From: Polaromonas sp. UBA4122
GTDB lineage: Bacteria > Pseudomonadota > Gammaproteobacteria > Burkholderiales > Burkholderiaceae_C
Assembly: GCA_002381615.1 (NCBI GenBank)
Contig: DFWY01000050.1
Span: 1-37,229 of the forward strand
Reading direction: 5' to 3'
DNA length: 37,229 nucleotides
How positions within the stretch are numbered: the first letter of the stretch is position 1; every line of letters begins with the position of its first letter. The position numbers and the translations under genes were made by a program. This document shows positions 30,105 to 37,229 of the stretch, in pieces. The notes below the pieces were generated by a model. The model did no database searches, was not told the DNA's origin, and saw nothing but the letters and a program-made list of their open reading frames with translations.

Positions 30105-30188
30105 ATGAAACCTCACGCTCATATTCGTTCGCTGCCCCCTGAGGGGACGCTTGCCTCCTTTGAGGTGAGTCTGCAGGAGGCACCATGA
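30105..30188 (+). CDS. 27-codon leader ORF coupled to the phosphofructokinase gene
   Basis: The ORF MKPHAHIRSLPPEGTLASFE ends in VSLQEAP. AAGGAG lies 4-5 nt before its ATG, and its TGA overlaps the ATG of the next gene (ATGA). The middle contains the dyad CCCCT-G-AGGGG (30136-30146). The next gene also has a strong AGGAGG site inside this ORF. It resembles no family I know; it may be a translated leader, or a repeat-derived reading frame that happens to carry a good start. Confidence 0.35.
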   Translation: MKPHAHIRSLPPEGTLASFEVSLQEAP

Positions 30189-31405
30189 CATCCGGAAAAA
30201 TACTTGTCGCCCAGGGTGGCGGCCCGACAGCGGTGATCAATCAGTCGCTGGTGGGCGTGGCGCTGGAGGCGCGACGCTTTGGCCAGGTGGAGCACATTTA
30301 CGGCGCGCGCCATGGGGTACGTGGCATCGTGGATGAAGATTTTGTAGACCTCACGCAAGAGACCAGCCACAACCTGGAGCTGGTGGCCAACACGCCATCG
30401 TCTGCCCTGGGCTCCACGCGCGACAAGCCGGACGTACGTTATTGCCAGGAGATCTTCAAGGTGTTGCAGGCGCACCAGATCGAACACTTCTTCTATATCG
30501 GCGGCAACGATTCATCCGACACGGTGCGCATCGTGAGCCTGGAGGCGCAAAAAGCCGGCTACCCGCTGCGCTGCATTCACATCCCGAAGACGATAGACAA
30601 CGACCTGGTTGGCAACGACCACACGCCGGGTTTTCCGTCGGCCGCGCGTTTTGTGGCGCAAGCGTTCGCCGGGGCCAACCTGGACAACGCGGCCCTGCCC
30701 GGTGTTTATGTGGGTGTGGTGATGGGCCGCCATGCCGGTTTTTTGACGGCGGCGTCCGCCCTGGGCAAGAAGTTTCCCGATGACGGGCCGCACCTGATCT
30801 ACCTGCCGGAGCGCACCTTTGTGCTGGAAAAATTTCTGGCTGACGTCAAAAGCACGTACGAGCGCTATGGTCGCTGCGTGATTGCGGTCTCTGAGGGCAT
30901 TCACGATTCGACCGGCGCGCCCATTGCCAGCCTGCTGGCCAAGGACCTGGAGCACGATGCCCACGGCAACGTGCAGCTTTCGGGCAACGGCGCGCTGGCC
31001 GATCTGTTGTGCGAAGAGATCAAGTCCAAACTCAAGATCAAACGGGTGCGCGGCGACACCTTTGGCTATTTGCAACGCTCGTTCATCGGCTGCGTGTCTG
31101 ACGTGGACCAGCGCGAAGCGCGCGAGGTGGGCGAGAAGGCCGTGCAGTTTGCGATGTGGGGCGCTCGCGATGGTTCGGTCGCCATCAAGCGCACCGGCTT
31201 TTATTCGGTGGACTACGAGCTGCTGCCGCTCGACGCCGTAGCCGGCAAGACGCGGGTGATGGAAGACGAATTCATTGCGTCAAACGGCACCGATGTGACC
31301 GATGCCTTCAGGATGTACCTGCGTCCGCTGCTGGGCTCCGGCATGCCCGACGCTTTCAGGCTGCGCCACAATCCGGTGGCCAAGGTGCTGCAGCCCGGCC
31401 GCTGA
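30185..31405 (+). CDS. pfp: Pyrophosphate-type 6-phosphofructokinase
   Basis: 406 residues of the PFK family, converting fructose 6-phosphate and the 1,6-bisphosphate with pyrophosphate as likely phosphoryl donor, and therefore reversible. The phosphate-site motif is GGNDS at residues 106-110, where ATP enzymes have GGDGS; the catalytic loop is PKTIDND (K135, D138, D140) in place of PGTIDND. Asp in the first motif and Lys in the second are the marks of the PPi type. VMGRHAGFLTAASAL and the sugar-site PERTF follow. AGGAGG precedes the ATG. It replaces classic PfkA in many obligately respiratory betaproteobacteria. Confidence 0.92.
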   Translation: MTSGKILVAQGGGPTAVINQSLVGVALEARRFGQVEHIYGARHGVRGIVDEDFVDLTQETSHNLELVANTPSSALGSTRDKPDVRYCQEIFKVLQAHQIEHFFYIGGNDSSDTVRIVSLEAQKAGYPLRCIHIPKTIDNDLVGNDHTPGFPSAARFVAQAFAGANLDNAALPGVYVGVVMGRHAGFLTAASALGKKFPDDGPHLIYLPERTFVLEKFLADVKSTYERYGRCVIAVSEGIHDSTGAPIASLLAKDLEHDAHGNVQLSGNGALADLLCEEIKSKLKIKRVRGDTFGYLQRSFIGCVSDVDQREAREVGEKAVQFAMWGARDGSVAIKRTGFYSVDYELLPLDAVAGKTRVMEDEFIASNGTDVTDAFRMYLRPLLGSGMPDAFRLRHNPVAKVLQPGR

Positions 31406-31465
31406 AGTCGCCCCGGACGCCGTGCCTGCTCCCGCCGACCGTGATTTGACCATCCAACGCATATT

Positions 31466-31529
31466 GTGCCGATTCAGAACTGACCAGGGGGTACTCCTCT
31501 GAAAACACTGGTCAAAACCAAATCGGCAC
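31466..31529. repeat. 64-bp inverted repeat with 22-bp imperfect arms
   Basis: The left arm (31466-31487) starts GTGCCGATT and ends TGACCAG; the right arm (31508-31529) starts CTGGTCA and ends AATCGGCAC. Seventeen of 22 positions pair, around a 20-nt spacer. It resembles the ends of an insertion sequence (GTGCCGATT...TGACCAG recalls IS21-type ends) left without its genes. The rest of the 31406-31901 spacer shows no gene; TTGACG at 31839-31844 may be a -35 element for the following gene. Confidence 0.55.
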
Positions 31530-31901
31530 GGGTGGTCAATAGCCAACTGGCGCCAACAACCGTCGTCTTCCAGTCTGAAGGAGACGGTGACTGGGGTGTC
31601 TAAAATTTTTCCGCTTGACCGACTGGATTGCAGCGGAACCGGCCATTCGGGTTCGGCCGGGGAATTGGAGCTATCGGCCATAGCGGCCGGTCACATTAAG
31701 CCGCAATTCAGCGATCAAGTGCCGCGTGAAACAATTTCCAACCAACTACTTTTGATTGGCACAAGAAATCGAAGTAACGCCAACGTCCAGGATGGAAAAA
31801 GAAATCATACCGCCGCGCCTAGGATACTTCCGTGACCCTTGACGGTCTGACCGAGAAATCCCTTACCCTGTCCACTTTCCGGACTCCATTGATCGGCAAT
31901 C

Positions 31902-33467
31902 ATGCTACCCAGGTTTGTTCACTGCCTCCTGCTCGTGCTGGCCGTAGCGGCGGGCCGGGCGCCAGCGGCCGATGCGCCGCTGTGGTTCGACGCGGGCCGC
32001 CCGACGACCGAGGCGAGGCAGGCGGTCGAGATCTTGGTGTCTGCCGCCGACGAAGGCCTGGATCCGCGCGATTATGATGCCGCTCATCTCGACCGCGAGG
32101 TGATCGGAGCGCTGGAGGGGCCCGCGCTGGCGGACGCGCCGCAGGCACAACTGGACGCCGCGCTAACGAACGCGCTGCAGCACTATCTGGCGGACCTGAA
32201 AGCGGGGCGGGTGAACCCGCGACAGATTCATGCCAACTTTACGGTGCAGCGCGACGCGCCTCTCGACACCGCCGCATACCTGCGCGAGGCGGTGGCCGAA
32301 CATCGCTTGGCCGAGGCGGTCCGGCAAGCGGTTCCGCAGTTGCCGATATATGCCAGCCTGCACCGGGCACTGGCGCGCTACCGCGAACTGGCAAACCACC
32401 CAGCCTGGCAGACCGCCCTGCCGCCGCTGCCGGCCTACAAAGTCGTCGCCGGCCAGGCCTATGCGGGCCTGCCGGTACTGGCCCAGCGGCTGGAGGCCCT
32501 GGGCGATCTGCCTGCCGGGGCATCACCGCCGTCGTATCTCGAAGGAACGCTGGTAACGGCACTTGAAGCATTCCAGGAGCGTCATGGGCTGGTCCCAGAC
32601 GGTGTGCTGGGCCAAATGACGCTGCAACAGTTGAATGTGGCACCGGACAGCCGGGTGCGGCAGATCGAGCTAACAATGGAGCGGCTGCGCTGGACGCCCT
32701 TCCTGCAGGTGCCGCGCATGATCGTGGTCAATGTGCCCGAGTTTGTGCTGCGCGCCTACGAGGTACGCGACGGGCAGATCGATGTCAAGCTGACGATGAA
32801 GGTCATCGTCGGCAAGGCACTGGACACGCGCACTCCGCTGTTCAACGAGGACATGCGCTTCATCGAATTCAGCCCCTACTGGAACGTGCCGCCGTCGATC
32901 GCACGCAAGGAACTCGTGCCCCGGCTGCGGCGCGATCCAGCCTATTTCCAGCAGCAGGGCTTTGAATTCGTCACTACCAGTGGTCAGGTGGTGACCATGC
33001 TGTCAGAGGAGCACCTGGACGCCGTGCTCAGCGGCGGGTGGCGCATTCGCCAGCGGCCCGGGCCAAACAATGCGCTAGGGGACATCAAGTTCGTCTTTCC
33101 CAACAATGACAACATCTACCTACACCACACCCCGGTGCAGCAACTGTTTCAGCGCGTTCGCCGGGATTTTAGCCATGGCTGCATCCGCGTTGAAGCCCCC
33201 GTGGCGCTGGCGCAATTTGTCCTGCAGGACGAGCCGACCTGGACTCAAGATCGCATCCGCCAAGCCATGGAAAAAGGCGAGTCCAGCACGCTGAGTCTGA
33301 AGCAGCCGCTGCCGGTCCTGATTACCTACAGCACGGTGATCGTCAAGGGCGGCCGGGTATTTTTCTACCCCGACTTGTATGGGCACGACCGGCTGCTGGA
33401 CCAGGCGCTGCGTCAGCATTCGGCGGCCTTACCCCCTTCCCGCCTGCCAGATTTCGACGCAAGATAA
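31902..33467 (+). CDS. ldtD: L,D-transpeptidase, YcbB/LdtD type
   Basis: 521 residues with an N-terminal signal sequence (LPRFVHCLLLVLAVAAGRAP). The first half is the YcbB scaffold (DPRDYDAAHLDREV, ALQHYLADLKAGRVNPRQIH), followed by a peptidoglycan-binding domain near 205-248 (ALEAFQERHGLVPDGVLGQM) and the YkuD catalytic domain with SHGCIRVE (H425, C427). It forms 3-3 cross-links in the cell wall and can bypass beta-lactam-sensitive enzymes. The next gene is a YcbK homologue, the same order as ycbB-ycbK in Escherichia coli. Confidence 0.92.
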   Translation: MLPRFVHCLLLVLAVAAGRAPAADAPLWFDAGRPTTEARQAVEILVSAADEGLDPRDYDAAHLDREVIGALEGPALADAPQAQLDAALTNALQHYLADLKAGRVNPRQIHANFTVQRDAPLDTAAYLREAVAEHRLAEAVRQAVPQLPIYASLHRALARYRELANHPAWQTALPPLPAYKVVAGQAYAGLPVLAQRLEALGDLPAGASPPSYLEGTLVTALEAFQERHGLVPDGVLGQMTLQQLNVAPDSRVRQIELTMERLRWTPFLQVPRMIVVNVPEFVLRAYEVRDGQIDVKLTMKVIVGKALDTRTPLFNEDMRFIEFSPYWNVPPSIARKELVPRLRRDPAYFQQQGFEFVTTSGQVVTMLSEEHLDAVLSGGWRIRQRPGPNNALGDIKFVFPNNDNIYLHHTPVQQLFQRVRRDFSHGCIRVEAPVALAQFVLQDEPTWTQDRIRQAMEKGESSTLSLKQPLPVLITYSTVIVKGGRVFFYPDLYGHDRLLDQALRQHSAALPPSRLPDFDAR

Positions 33468-33492
33468 AATCCAGGGTATTACGCGCCAGCCC

Positions 33493-34062
33493 ATGTCCAT
33501 CCAGGCCGCCCAGCCATCCCGTCGTTTGTTCCTGCGCCGCGCCGCCCACTTGGCGGTGGTGGGCGCAACCCTGCCACTGGCGTCGCAATCGGCGCTGGCG
33601 TCCCTGCCGGATGCGCGCAGCCTGGCGTTGGACCACACACACACGCACGAACGCATTGCCTTGGTGTATGCCATGGGTGAGCAGTATGTGCCGGGGGCTC
33701 TAAGCACGCTGAACCACTTCTTGCGGGATCACTATCTCGGCGACGTTGGCCTGATCGATCCACGGCTGTTCGATCTGCTGCACGGGGTGACGCAGATGCT
33801 GGGTGCCGGGCAGTCGTTTCAGGTGATTTCCGGCTACCGTTGCCCGACCACCAACGCCACGCTGCGCAACACGCTGGGCGGTGGCGTGGCAAGTCGTAGC
33901 CTGCACATGGAGGGCAAGGCGATCGACATTTGTCTGCCGGGTGTGCCACTTAGCGAGTTGCGCGATGCCGCCTTGTCGCTGCGTGCCGGTGGCGTGGGCG
34001 TGGGCTATTACCCCCGCGAGCAGTTCGTCCACGTCGACACCGGCCGCGTGCGCAGTTGGTAG
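33493..34062 (+). CDS. ycbK: YcbK/DUF882 (M15-type) cell-wall protein with Tat-like signal
   Basis: 189 residues from ATG 33493. The N-terminus SRRLFLRRAAHLAVVGATLP has a twin-arginine-like start before a hydrophobic stretch, so export by Tat is likely. The peptidase_M15 domain shows VISGYRCPTTNATLR, the metal motif SLHMEGKAIDI and FVHVDTGRVRSW. Zinc DD- or LD-peptidase activity on murein is expected. It lies 25 bp after ldtD and is probably in its operon. The spacer that follows (34063-34602) contains no gene I can support, only repeated motifs. Confidence 0.88.
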   Translation: MSIQAAQPSRRLFLRRAAHLAVVGATLPLASQSALASLPDARSLALDHTHTHERIALVYAMGEQYVPGALSTLNHFLRDHYLGDVGLIDPRLFDLLHGVTQMLGAGQSFQVISGYRCPTTNATLRNTLGGGVASRSLHMEGKAIDICLPGVPLSELRDAALSLRAGGVGVGYYPREQFVHVDTGRVRSW

Positions 34063-34357
34063 GCGTGGTTCACGCGGCACCACCACCACTAGCGGCAGCG
34101 CGGGGCTCTTGATGGCAGCCAAGCATACGTTGCAATATTAAGTTAGCTATCGACCGAGGGCCGGTACGGTCTGTGGCTGACCATGAATGGTTACCGTAGT
34201 CGGACATTCATTAACAACGTGTTGGGCTGCTCCCGGTGTTGTGGGCAGCATCTAGACTTACAGAGGCAAAGGTCGCTTTCGGCTTGACGGACTGACCGCG
34301 CAGGGCACTTTGCCGCTGTTCACCGGCCGAAATTGAATGTCGGTTTGCAGTCCAGCC

Positions 34358-34507
34358 TGTGTGAAAACTCGAAAATAGGCGTCAGGGTCAAGAAATTGGG
34401 TGTACCAAAACCATTCCCGACCATACGATCGTCGCTTGTGGGTCGTTCTACGAGGTCGATTTTTGCTACGCGTTTGCAATCGACATTTCCGAAGACGTTT
34501 TCACACA
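34358..34507. repeat. Degenerate inverted element with TGTGTGAAAAC / GTTTTCACACA ends
   Basis: Perfect 11-bp arms at 34358-34368 and 34497-34507 enclose 128 bp without a credible gene. A second motif, AATGTCG followed by TTGCA-like bases, occurs outside the left arm and, inverted, inside the right arm. The layout looks like a rearranged miniature or insertion-element relic in the spacer between ycbK and the HNH gene. Confidence 0.45.
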
Positions 34508-34602
34508 ACCTCGGTCTGAAGCAGATGATCAACGCGGCTTGATTGGGCGTCTGCAACAATCCAGCGACAAGCCAACTGCCCCAGACAAGTCTACATTCCA
34601 TC

Positions 34603-34890
34603 ATGAGCAAACTCTCCCACTCCCGCGACAAGATATACAAGACGGTGGCTCGCCAATTGCATGGTGTTGTGCCCTGCTGGGTTTGCGGCGAGCATGTGCT
34701 GCCCACAGCCGCAACGCTGGAACACATCAAGCCACGGTGCGAAGGCGGCAACAGCCATGCGGAAAACCTGGCCATCAGCCACGACCTCTGCAACAACCAG
34801 CGCCATGCCATGGCGCCGGTCAACTCTACATTGAACGTCCAGTCTGAAGTAGACCTTCGACCGAGGATGCTCGACCGCCCGGTCCGATAG
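34603..34890 (+). CDS. Small HNH-nuclease-like protein
   Basis: 95 residues from ATG 34603. The HNH pattern is complete in short form: CWVCGEHV (zinc pair), ATLEHIKPRCEGG (first His and Gly-Gly), then AENLAISHDLCNNQR (Asn, second His). HNH proteins of this size are often orphan nucleases or belong to phages and mobile elements. The C-terminal part (VNSTLNVQSEVDLRPRMLDR) looks like read-through into repeat sequence. No methyltransferase or other partner is nearby and no clear ribosome site is seen. Flanking repeats suggest a mobile origin. Confidence 0.7.
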   Translation: MSKLSHSRDKIYKTVARQLHGVVPCWVCGEHVLPTAATLEHIKPRCEGGNSHAENLAISHDLCNNQRHAMAPVNSTLNVQSEVDLRPRMLDRPVR

Positions 34891-34964
34891 CCTTCACTCA
34901 GGGGCTACTCTGACCTCGTGGCATGCGCAGTGGATCAAGGGCAGCAGTTGCGGTTTCTTCAAGC

Positions 34965-35026
34965 AATTTGGCCCTCTAGCCCCCGTCCTTATTGCACAAA
35001 TAGCTACAAAAAAGAGAGCGATCAGA
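34965..35026 (-). repeat. Dispersed intergenic repeat, copy 4
   Basis: Read on the minus strand it is TCGCTCTCTTTTTTGTAGCT, then ATTTGTGCAATA and GGGGGCTAGAGGGCC. This aligns with copies at 2217, 8076 and 18496. It lies just downstream of arsC and may serve as a 3' hairpin. Confidence 0.7.
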
Positions 35027-35112
35027 ATGCTTTCTGGTGCACCTGCTTTGACAGTTCTTCGGCACTTTCCTTCCGCTCGCTGTACCGGTCGACCAAATAG
35101 GTGTGCCTGTGG

Positions 35113-35535
35113 TCAAACACGCCGCCCCTCCGCATCGATCACCGCTTCGCCATCTTCCTTGGCGAAGGCACCCAACTGCTGGTGCGGCAGAAGGTCCAGC
35201 ACCGCTTCGGATGGACGACACAGGCGTGTGCCCAGGGGCGTCACCACGATGGGGCGGTTGATAAGGATCGGATGGGCCAGCATGAAGTCGATCAGCTCGT
35301 CATCGCTCCATTTCGGGTTGTCCAGGTCCAGTTCCTTGTAGCTCGCTTCCTTGCTGCGCATCACCTCGCGCACCGGCGTCCCCATGGCGGCAATCAGGGC
35401 CACCAGTTCGGCGCGAGTCGGCGGTGTTTCCAGGTAATGGACGACGCGGGGTTCGACACCCGTGTTGCGAATCAGCGCCAGCGTGTTGCGGGACGTGCCG
35501 CACTTGGGATTGTGATAGATCGTGATGTTGGTCAT
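35113..35535 (-). CDS. arsC: Arsenate reductase ArsC (glutaredoxin-coupled type)
   Basis: 140 residues. Reduces arsenate to arsenite with glutathione and glutaredoxin. The start MTNITIYHNPKCGTSRNTLA places the catalytic cysteine at C12 in the loop HNPxCGTSR. Three arginines for the arsenate/thiolate site are expected; RPIVVTPLGTRLCRPSE supplies two or three of them. Length fits the plasmid R773 type. It is the last gene of the arsR-acr3-arsC operon, 20 bp after acr3. Confidence 0.93.
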   Translation of the reverse strand: MTNITIYHNPKCGTSRNTLALIRNTGVEPRVVHYLETPPTRAELVALIAAMGTPVREVMRSKEASYKELDLDNPKWSDDELIDFMLAHPILINRPIVVTPLGTRLCRPSEAVLDLLPHQQLGAFAKEDGEAVIDAEGRRV

Positions 35536-35555
35536 GGGTAAATTCTTTCAGGCAA

Positions 35556-36623
35556 TCAAGTCCGTTCGTACCAGGCTTTGGAGTTGTTGACGACGCGCAC
35601 CACCAGCAGCATCACAGGCACTTCAATCAGCACGCCGACCACTGTGGCCAGCGCTGCGCCCGAGTTGAAGCCGAACAGGCTGATGGCCGCGGCGACGGCC
35701 AGCTCGAAGAAGTTGGAGGCACCGATCAGCGCTGAAGGACAAGCGATGTTGTGCTTCTCGCCCACCGCCCGGTTGAGCCAGTAGGCCAGCGCCGAGTTGA
35801 AAAAGACCTGAATCAGGATCGGCACCGCCAGCAAGGCAATCACCAGCGGCTGTTTCAGGATCGCCTCACCCTGAAAAGCAAACAGCAATACGAGAGTCGC
35901 CAGCAGCGCGCTGATGGACCAGGGCCCGATCATGGCCATTGCGGCATCAAATGCAGCGGGCCCTTTGGCCAGTAACGACTTGCGCAAGAGCTGGGCAAAA
36001 ATCACCGGAATCACGATATAGAGCACCACCGATGTGATGAGCGTCGCCCAAGGGACGGTGATCGCCGAGATGCCCAACAGAAACGCCACCAATGGCGCGA
36101 ACGCCACAATCATGATGCCGTCATTGAGCGCCACCTGCGACAAGGTGAATAGCGGGTCGCCGCCGGTGAGCCGGCTCCAGACGAACACCATGGCCGTGCA
36201 GGGCGCAGCGGCCAGCAGGATCAGGCCGGCGATATAGCTGTCGAGCTGGTCGGTGGGCAACATCGGTGCAAACAGGTGGCGGATGAACAGCCAGCCCAGG
36301 AAGGCCATGGAGAACGGTTTGACCAGCCAGTTCACGAACAGCGTTACGCCGATGCCTTTGACATGCTGACGCAGCTCGTGCAGTGCGCCGAAGTCGACCT
36401 TGACCAGCATCGGAATGATCATGGCCCAGATCAGCAAGCCCACCGGCAGGTTCACCTTGGCGACTTCCATGCGACCAATGGCCTGGAATAGATCAGGCAG
36501 AAGCTGCCCCAGCGCAATACCCGTGACGATACACAGGAGCACCCAGACCGTCAGGTAGCGCTCGAACACGCTCATCGGTGCGCCTGCCGCCTGTTTGGCG
36601 CTTACTTCACATTGGGCGCTCAT
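35556..36623 (-). CDS. acr3: Arsenite efflux permease Acr3
   Basis: 355 residues with ten membrane helices. Family marks include LLIWAMIIPMLVKVDFGALH, LILLAAAPCTAMVFVWSRLT with the conserved cysteine in helix 4 needed for As(III) export, TLSQVALNDGIMIV, and the helix-9 part LIGASNFFELAVAAAIS. Acr3 exports arsenite using the proton gradient. GGGAG lies upstream of the ATG at a somewhat long distance; an internal ATG (MSVFERYL, 48 bp later) is an alternative start. It lies between arsR and arsC. Confidence 0.94.
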   Translation of the reverse strand: MSAQCEVSAKQAAGAPMSVFERYLTVWVLLCIVTGIALGQLLPDLFQAIGRMEVAKVNLPVGLLIWAMIIPMLVKVDFGALHELRQHVKGIGVTLFVNWLVKPFSMAFLGWLFIRHLFAPMLPTDQLDSYIAGLILLAAAPCTAMVFVWSRLTGGDPLFTLSQVALNDGIMIVAFAPLVAFLLGISAITVPWATLITSVVLYIVIPVIFAQLLRKSLLAKGPAAFDAAMAMIGPWSISALLATLVLLFAFQGEAILKQPLVIALLAVPILIQVFFNSALAYWLNRAVGEKHNIACPSALIGASNFFELAVAAAISLFGFNSGAALATVVGVLIEVPVMLLVVRVVNNSKAWYERT

Positions 36624-36732
36624 GGCTTCAGGCTCCCGTCTCTTGCGAAAATTACTGGGTTAATTTTGTCGTTCACTTCAAGCTCCATGGCGGTTGATGC
36701 GGTTTGCAAAGGTCATCAGGGAACAGCCCCTT

Positions 36733-37098
36733 TCAGGCGGACTTGACAGAGGAAGATGAGTCGATGCACTCGTCACAAAACACCAAGTTGCTCCTATCCA
36801 TGCACTGCTCGGGCTGGCCTGCGCAACACTCCGCGGTGAGGTAGCCAATCACCTCCACCATCAGGGGAATGTTCGCCCGGTATCGCTGGTATCGGCCTTC
36901 CTGTTCGACGCTGACCAGCTGAGCGTGTGTGAGCGCCTTCAGGTGAAATGACAGGTTGGTGGGCGGCAGTTCGAGCTTTGCGGCAATGTCTCCCGCGACC
37001 ATACCTTCAGGACCTTGCTTGACGAGCAGCCGGTACACGTCCAGGCGCACGCCGGAAGAAAGGGATTCGAAAATGGTGACGGCTTTTTGTTGTTCCAT
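36733..37098 (-). CDS. arsR: ArsR-family arsenite-responsive repressor
   Basis: 121 residues from ATG 37098 (an in-frame TTG at 37113 is less likely). The winged helix-turn-helix spans about 10-85, with LSSGVRLDVYRLLV and LPPTNLSFHLKAL as the recognition part. The As(III) site is not the classical ELCVCDL; instead the C-terminal part has AECCAGQPEQC, two adjacent cysteines and a third six residues after the second, as in the ArsR of Acidithiobacillus ferrooxidans. Two further cysteines (FCDEC) follow. It represses its own operon from the dyad at 37109. Confidence 0.93.
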   Translation of the reverse strand: MEQQKAVTIFESLSSGVRLDVYRLLVKQGPEGMVAGDIAAKLELPPTNLSFHLKALTHAQLVSVEQEGRYQRYRANIPLMVEVIGYLTAECCAGQPEQCMDRSNLVFCDECIDSSSSVKSA

Positions 37099-37108
37099 AT
37101 GTTTATTA

Positions 37109-37124
37109 TTCAACTAATGTTGAA
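37109..37124. promoter_or_regulatory. ArsR operator candidate TTCAAC-TAAT-GTTGAA
   Basis: A perfect dyad with 6-bp arms just upstream of the arsR start codon. ArsR proteins bind this kind of AT-rich inverted repeat. It also lies about 50 nt before the start of the divergent gene, so both directions could be controlled. Confidence 0.7.
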
Positions 37125-37173
37125 GTGATGTCAAGGATATGACCATGAACGGTCACGGCAGCACAATACAGGC

Positions 37174-37229
37174 ATGATTTCAGAGACCCCTTCACCGATT
37201 TTTTCCGTTCAGGCCTTGAGCAAGCGCTA
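37174..37229 (+). CDS. Start of an ABC-transporter ATPase gene (cut by window end)
   Basis: Only 18 codons are visible, MISETPSPIFSVQALSKR. The pattern of a first strand followed by ALSKR(Y) is how many ABC ATPases begin, before the Walker A motif that would follow outside the window. ACAGG precedes the ATG, and CACAAT at 37162-37167 could be part of a -10. The identity is tentative. Confidence 0.4.
   Translation, partial: MISETPSPIFSVQALSKR

Noticed and set aside
31839-31868. A sigma-70 promoter for ldtD (TTGACG and TTACCC)
   Set aside because: The spacing is 18 bp and the -10 match is poor; kept only as a remark.
34320-34542. Reading frames on both strands of the spacer after ycbK
   Set aside because: They span inverted repeats, lack ribosome sites and show no family I can name.
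2217-35026. The four repeat copies as a CRISPR array
   Set aside because: Copies are kilobases apart, in both orientations, with no regular spacers and no cas genes.

Overview
The window looks like a chromosomal stretch from a GC-rich betaproteobacterium, most likely Comamonadaceae (Rhodoferax/Polaromonas-like). The reasons are the gene content (TRAP binding protein, tricarballylate genes, NAGGN-type amidotransferase, ldtD-ycbK pair, DUF2789) and four diverged copies of an intergenic repeat that I recall from Comamonadaceae genomes. No rRNA, tRNA, CRISPR array or intact mobile element is visible. Transposase debris, truncated genes and repeats mark at least four scars.

Layout. (1) 1-2288: the 3' end of a MacB-like ABC permease, then a scar where a LysR remnant abuts a truncated TRAP dctQ, an apparently intact dctP, and transposase debris. 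(2) 2289-6763: a minus-strand tricarballylate/citrate-type block (tcuB, tcuA, an SDR, and a TcuR-like LysR gene), with a shared ATCAC-N5-GTGAT palindrome upstream of both the SDR and the regulator. (3) 6934-10367: a D-Ala-D-Ala dipeptidase overlapping a SigZ-like ECF sigma factor, then an ArsP-like permease, a mini-thioredoxin, a rhodanese with a Cys-rich tail, and a DUF2798 membrane protein. (4) 10446-18494: a tightly packed plus-strand cluster of a 31-codon ORF, an unknown CorA-shaped membrane protein, a class II glutamine amidotransferase, a DsrE-like protein, an ATP-grasp-like ligase, a P-type ATPase, an OsmC-like protein and a CDF metal exporter. I could not match this combination to a named system. 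(5) 18568-21452: a two-component system divergent from a Met-rich Spy/CpxP-like periplasmic protein. (6) 21572-31405: an NAGGN-type asparagine-synthase homologue, a frameshifted thiolase, a frameshifted DUF2789 gene, a P1B-4-like metal ATPase, a TauE/SafE permease, an FmdE-family protein, a DTW protein and a PPi-type phosphofructokinase. Three FNR/Anr-like boxes lie in front of genes in this part. (7) 31902-34062: an L,D-transpeptidase and a YcbK-like protein. (8) 34063-34890: repeat-rich spacer and a small HNH protein. (9) 35113-37124: an arsR-acr3-arsC operon on the minus strand with an operator palindrome, followed by the first codons of a divergent ABC ATPase gene.

How the genes may work together. 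The centre of the window appears devoted to metal and thiol/sulfur homeostasis: two P-type ATPases, a CDF exporter, Spy plus two-component system, DsrE, OsmC, rhodanese, thioredoxin and ArsP. It is combined with amide/peptide-bond enzymes and, in the 21.5-28 kb part, candidate oxygen-responsive control. The best candidate for an undescribed system is the 10.4-18.5 kb cluster, where an amidotransferase and an ATP-grasp ligase sit in one apparent transcription unit with two metal exporters. All functional statements are from reading sequence motifs; nothing was searched or computed.
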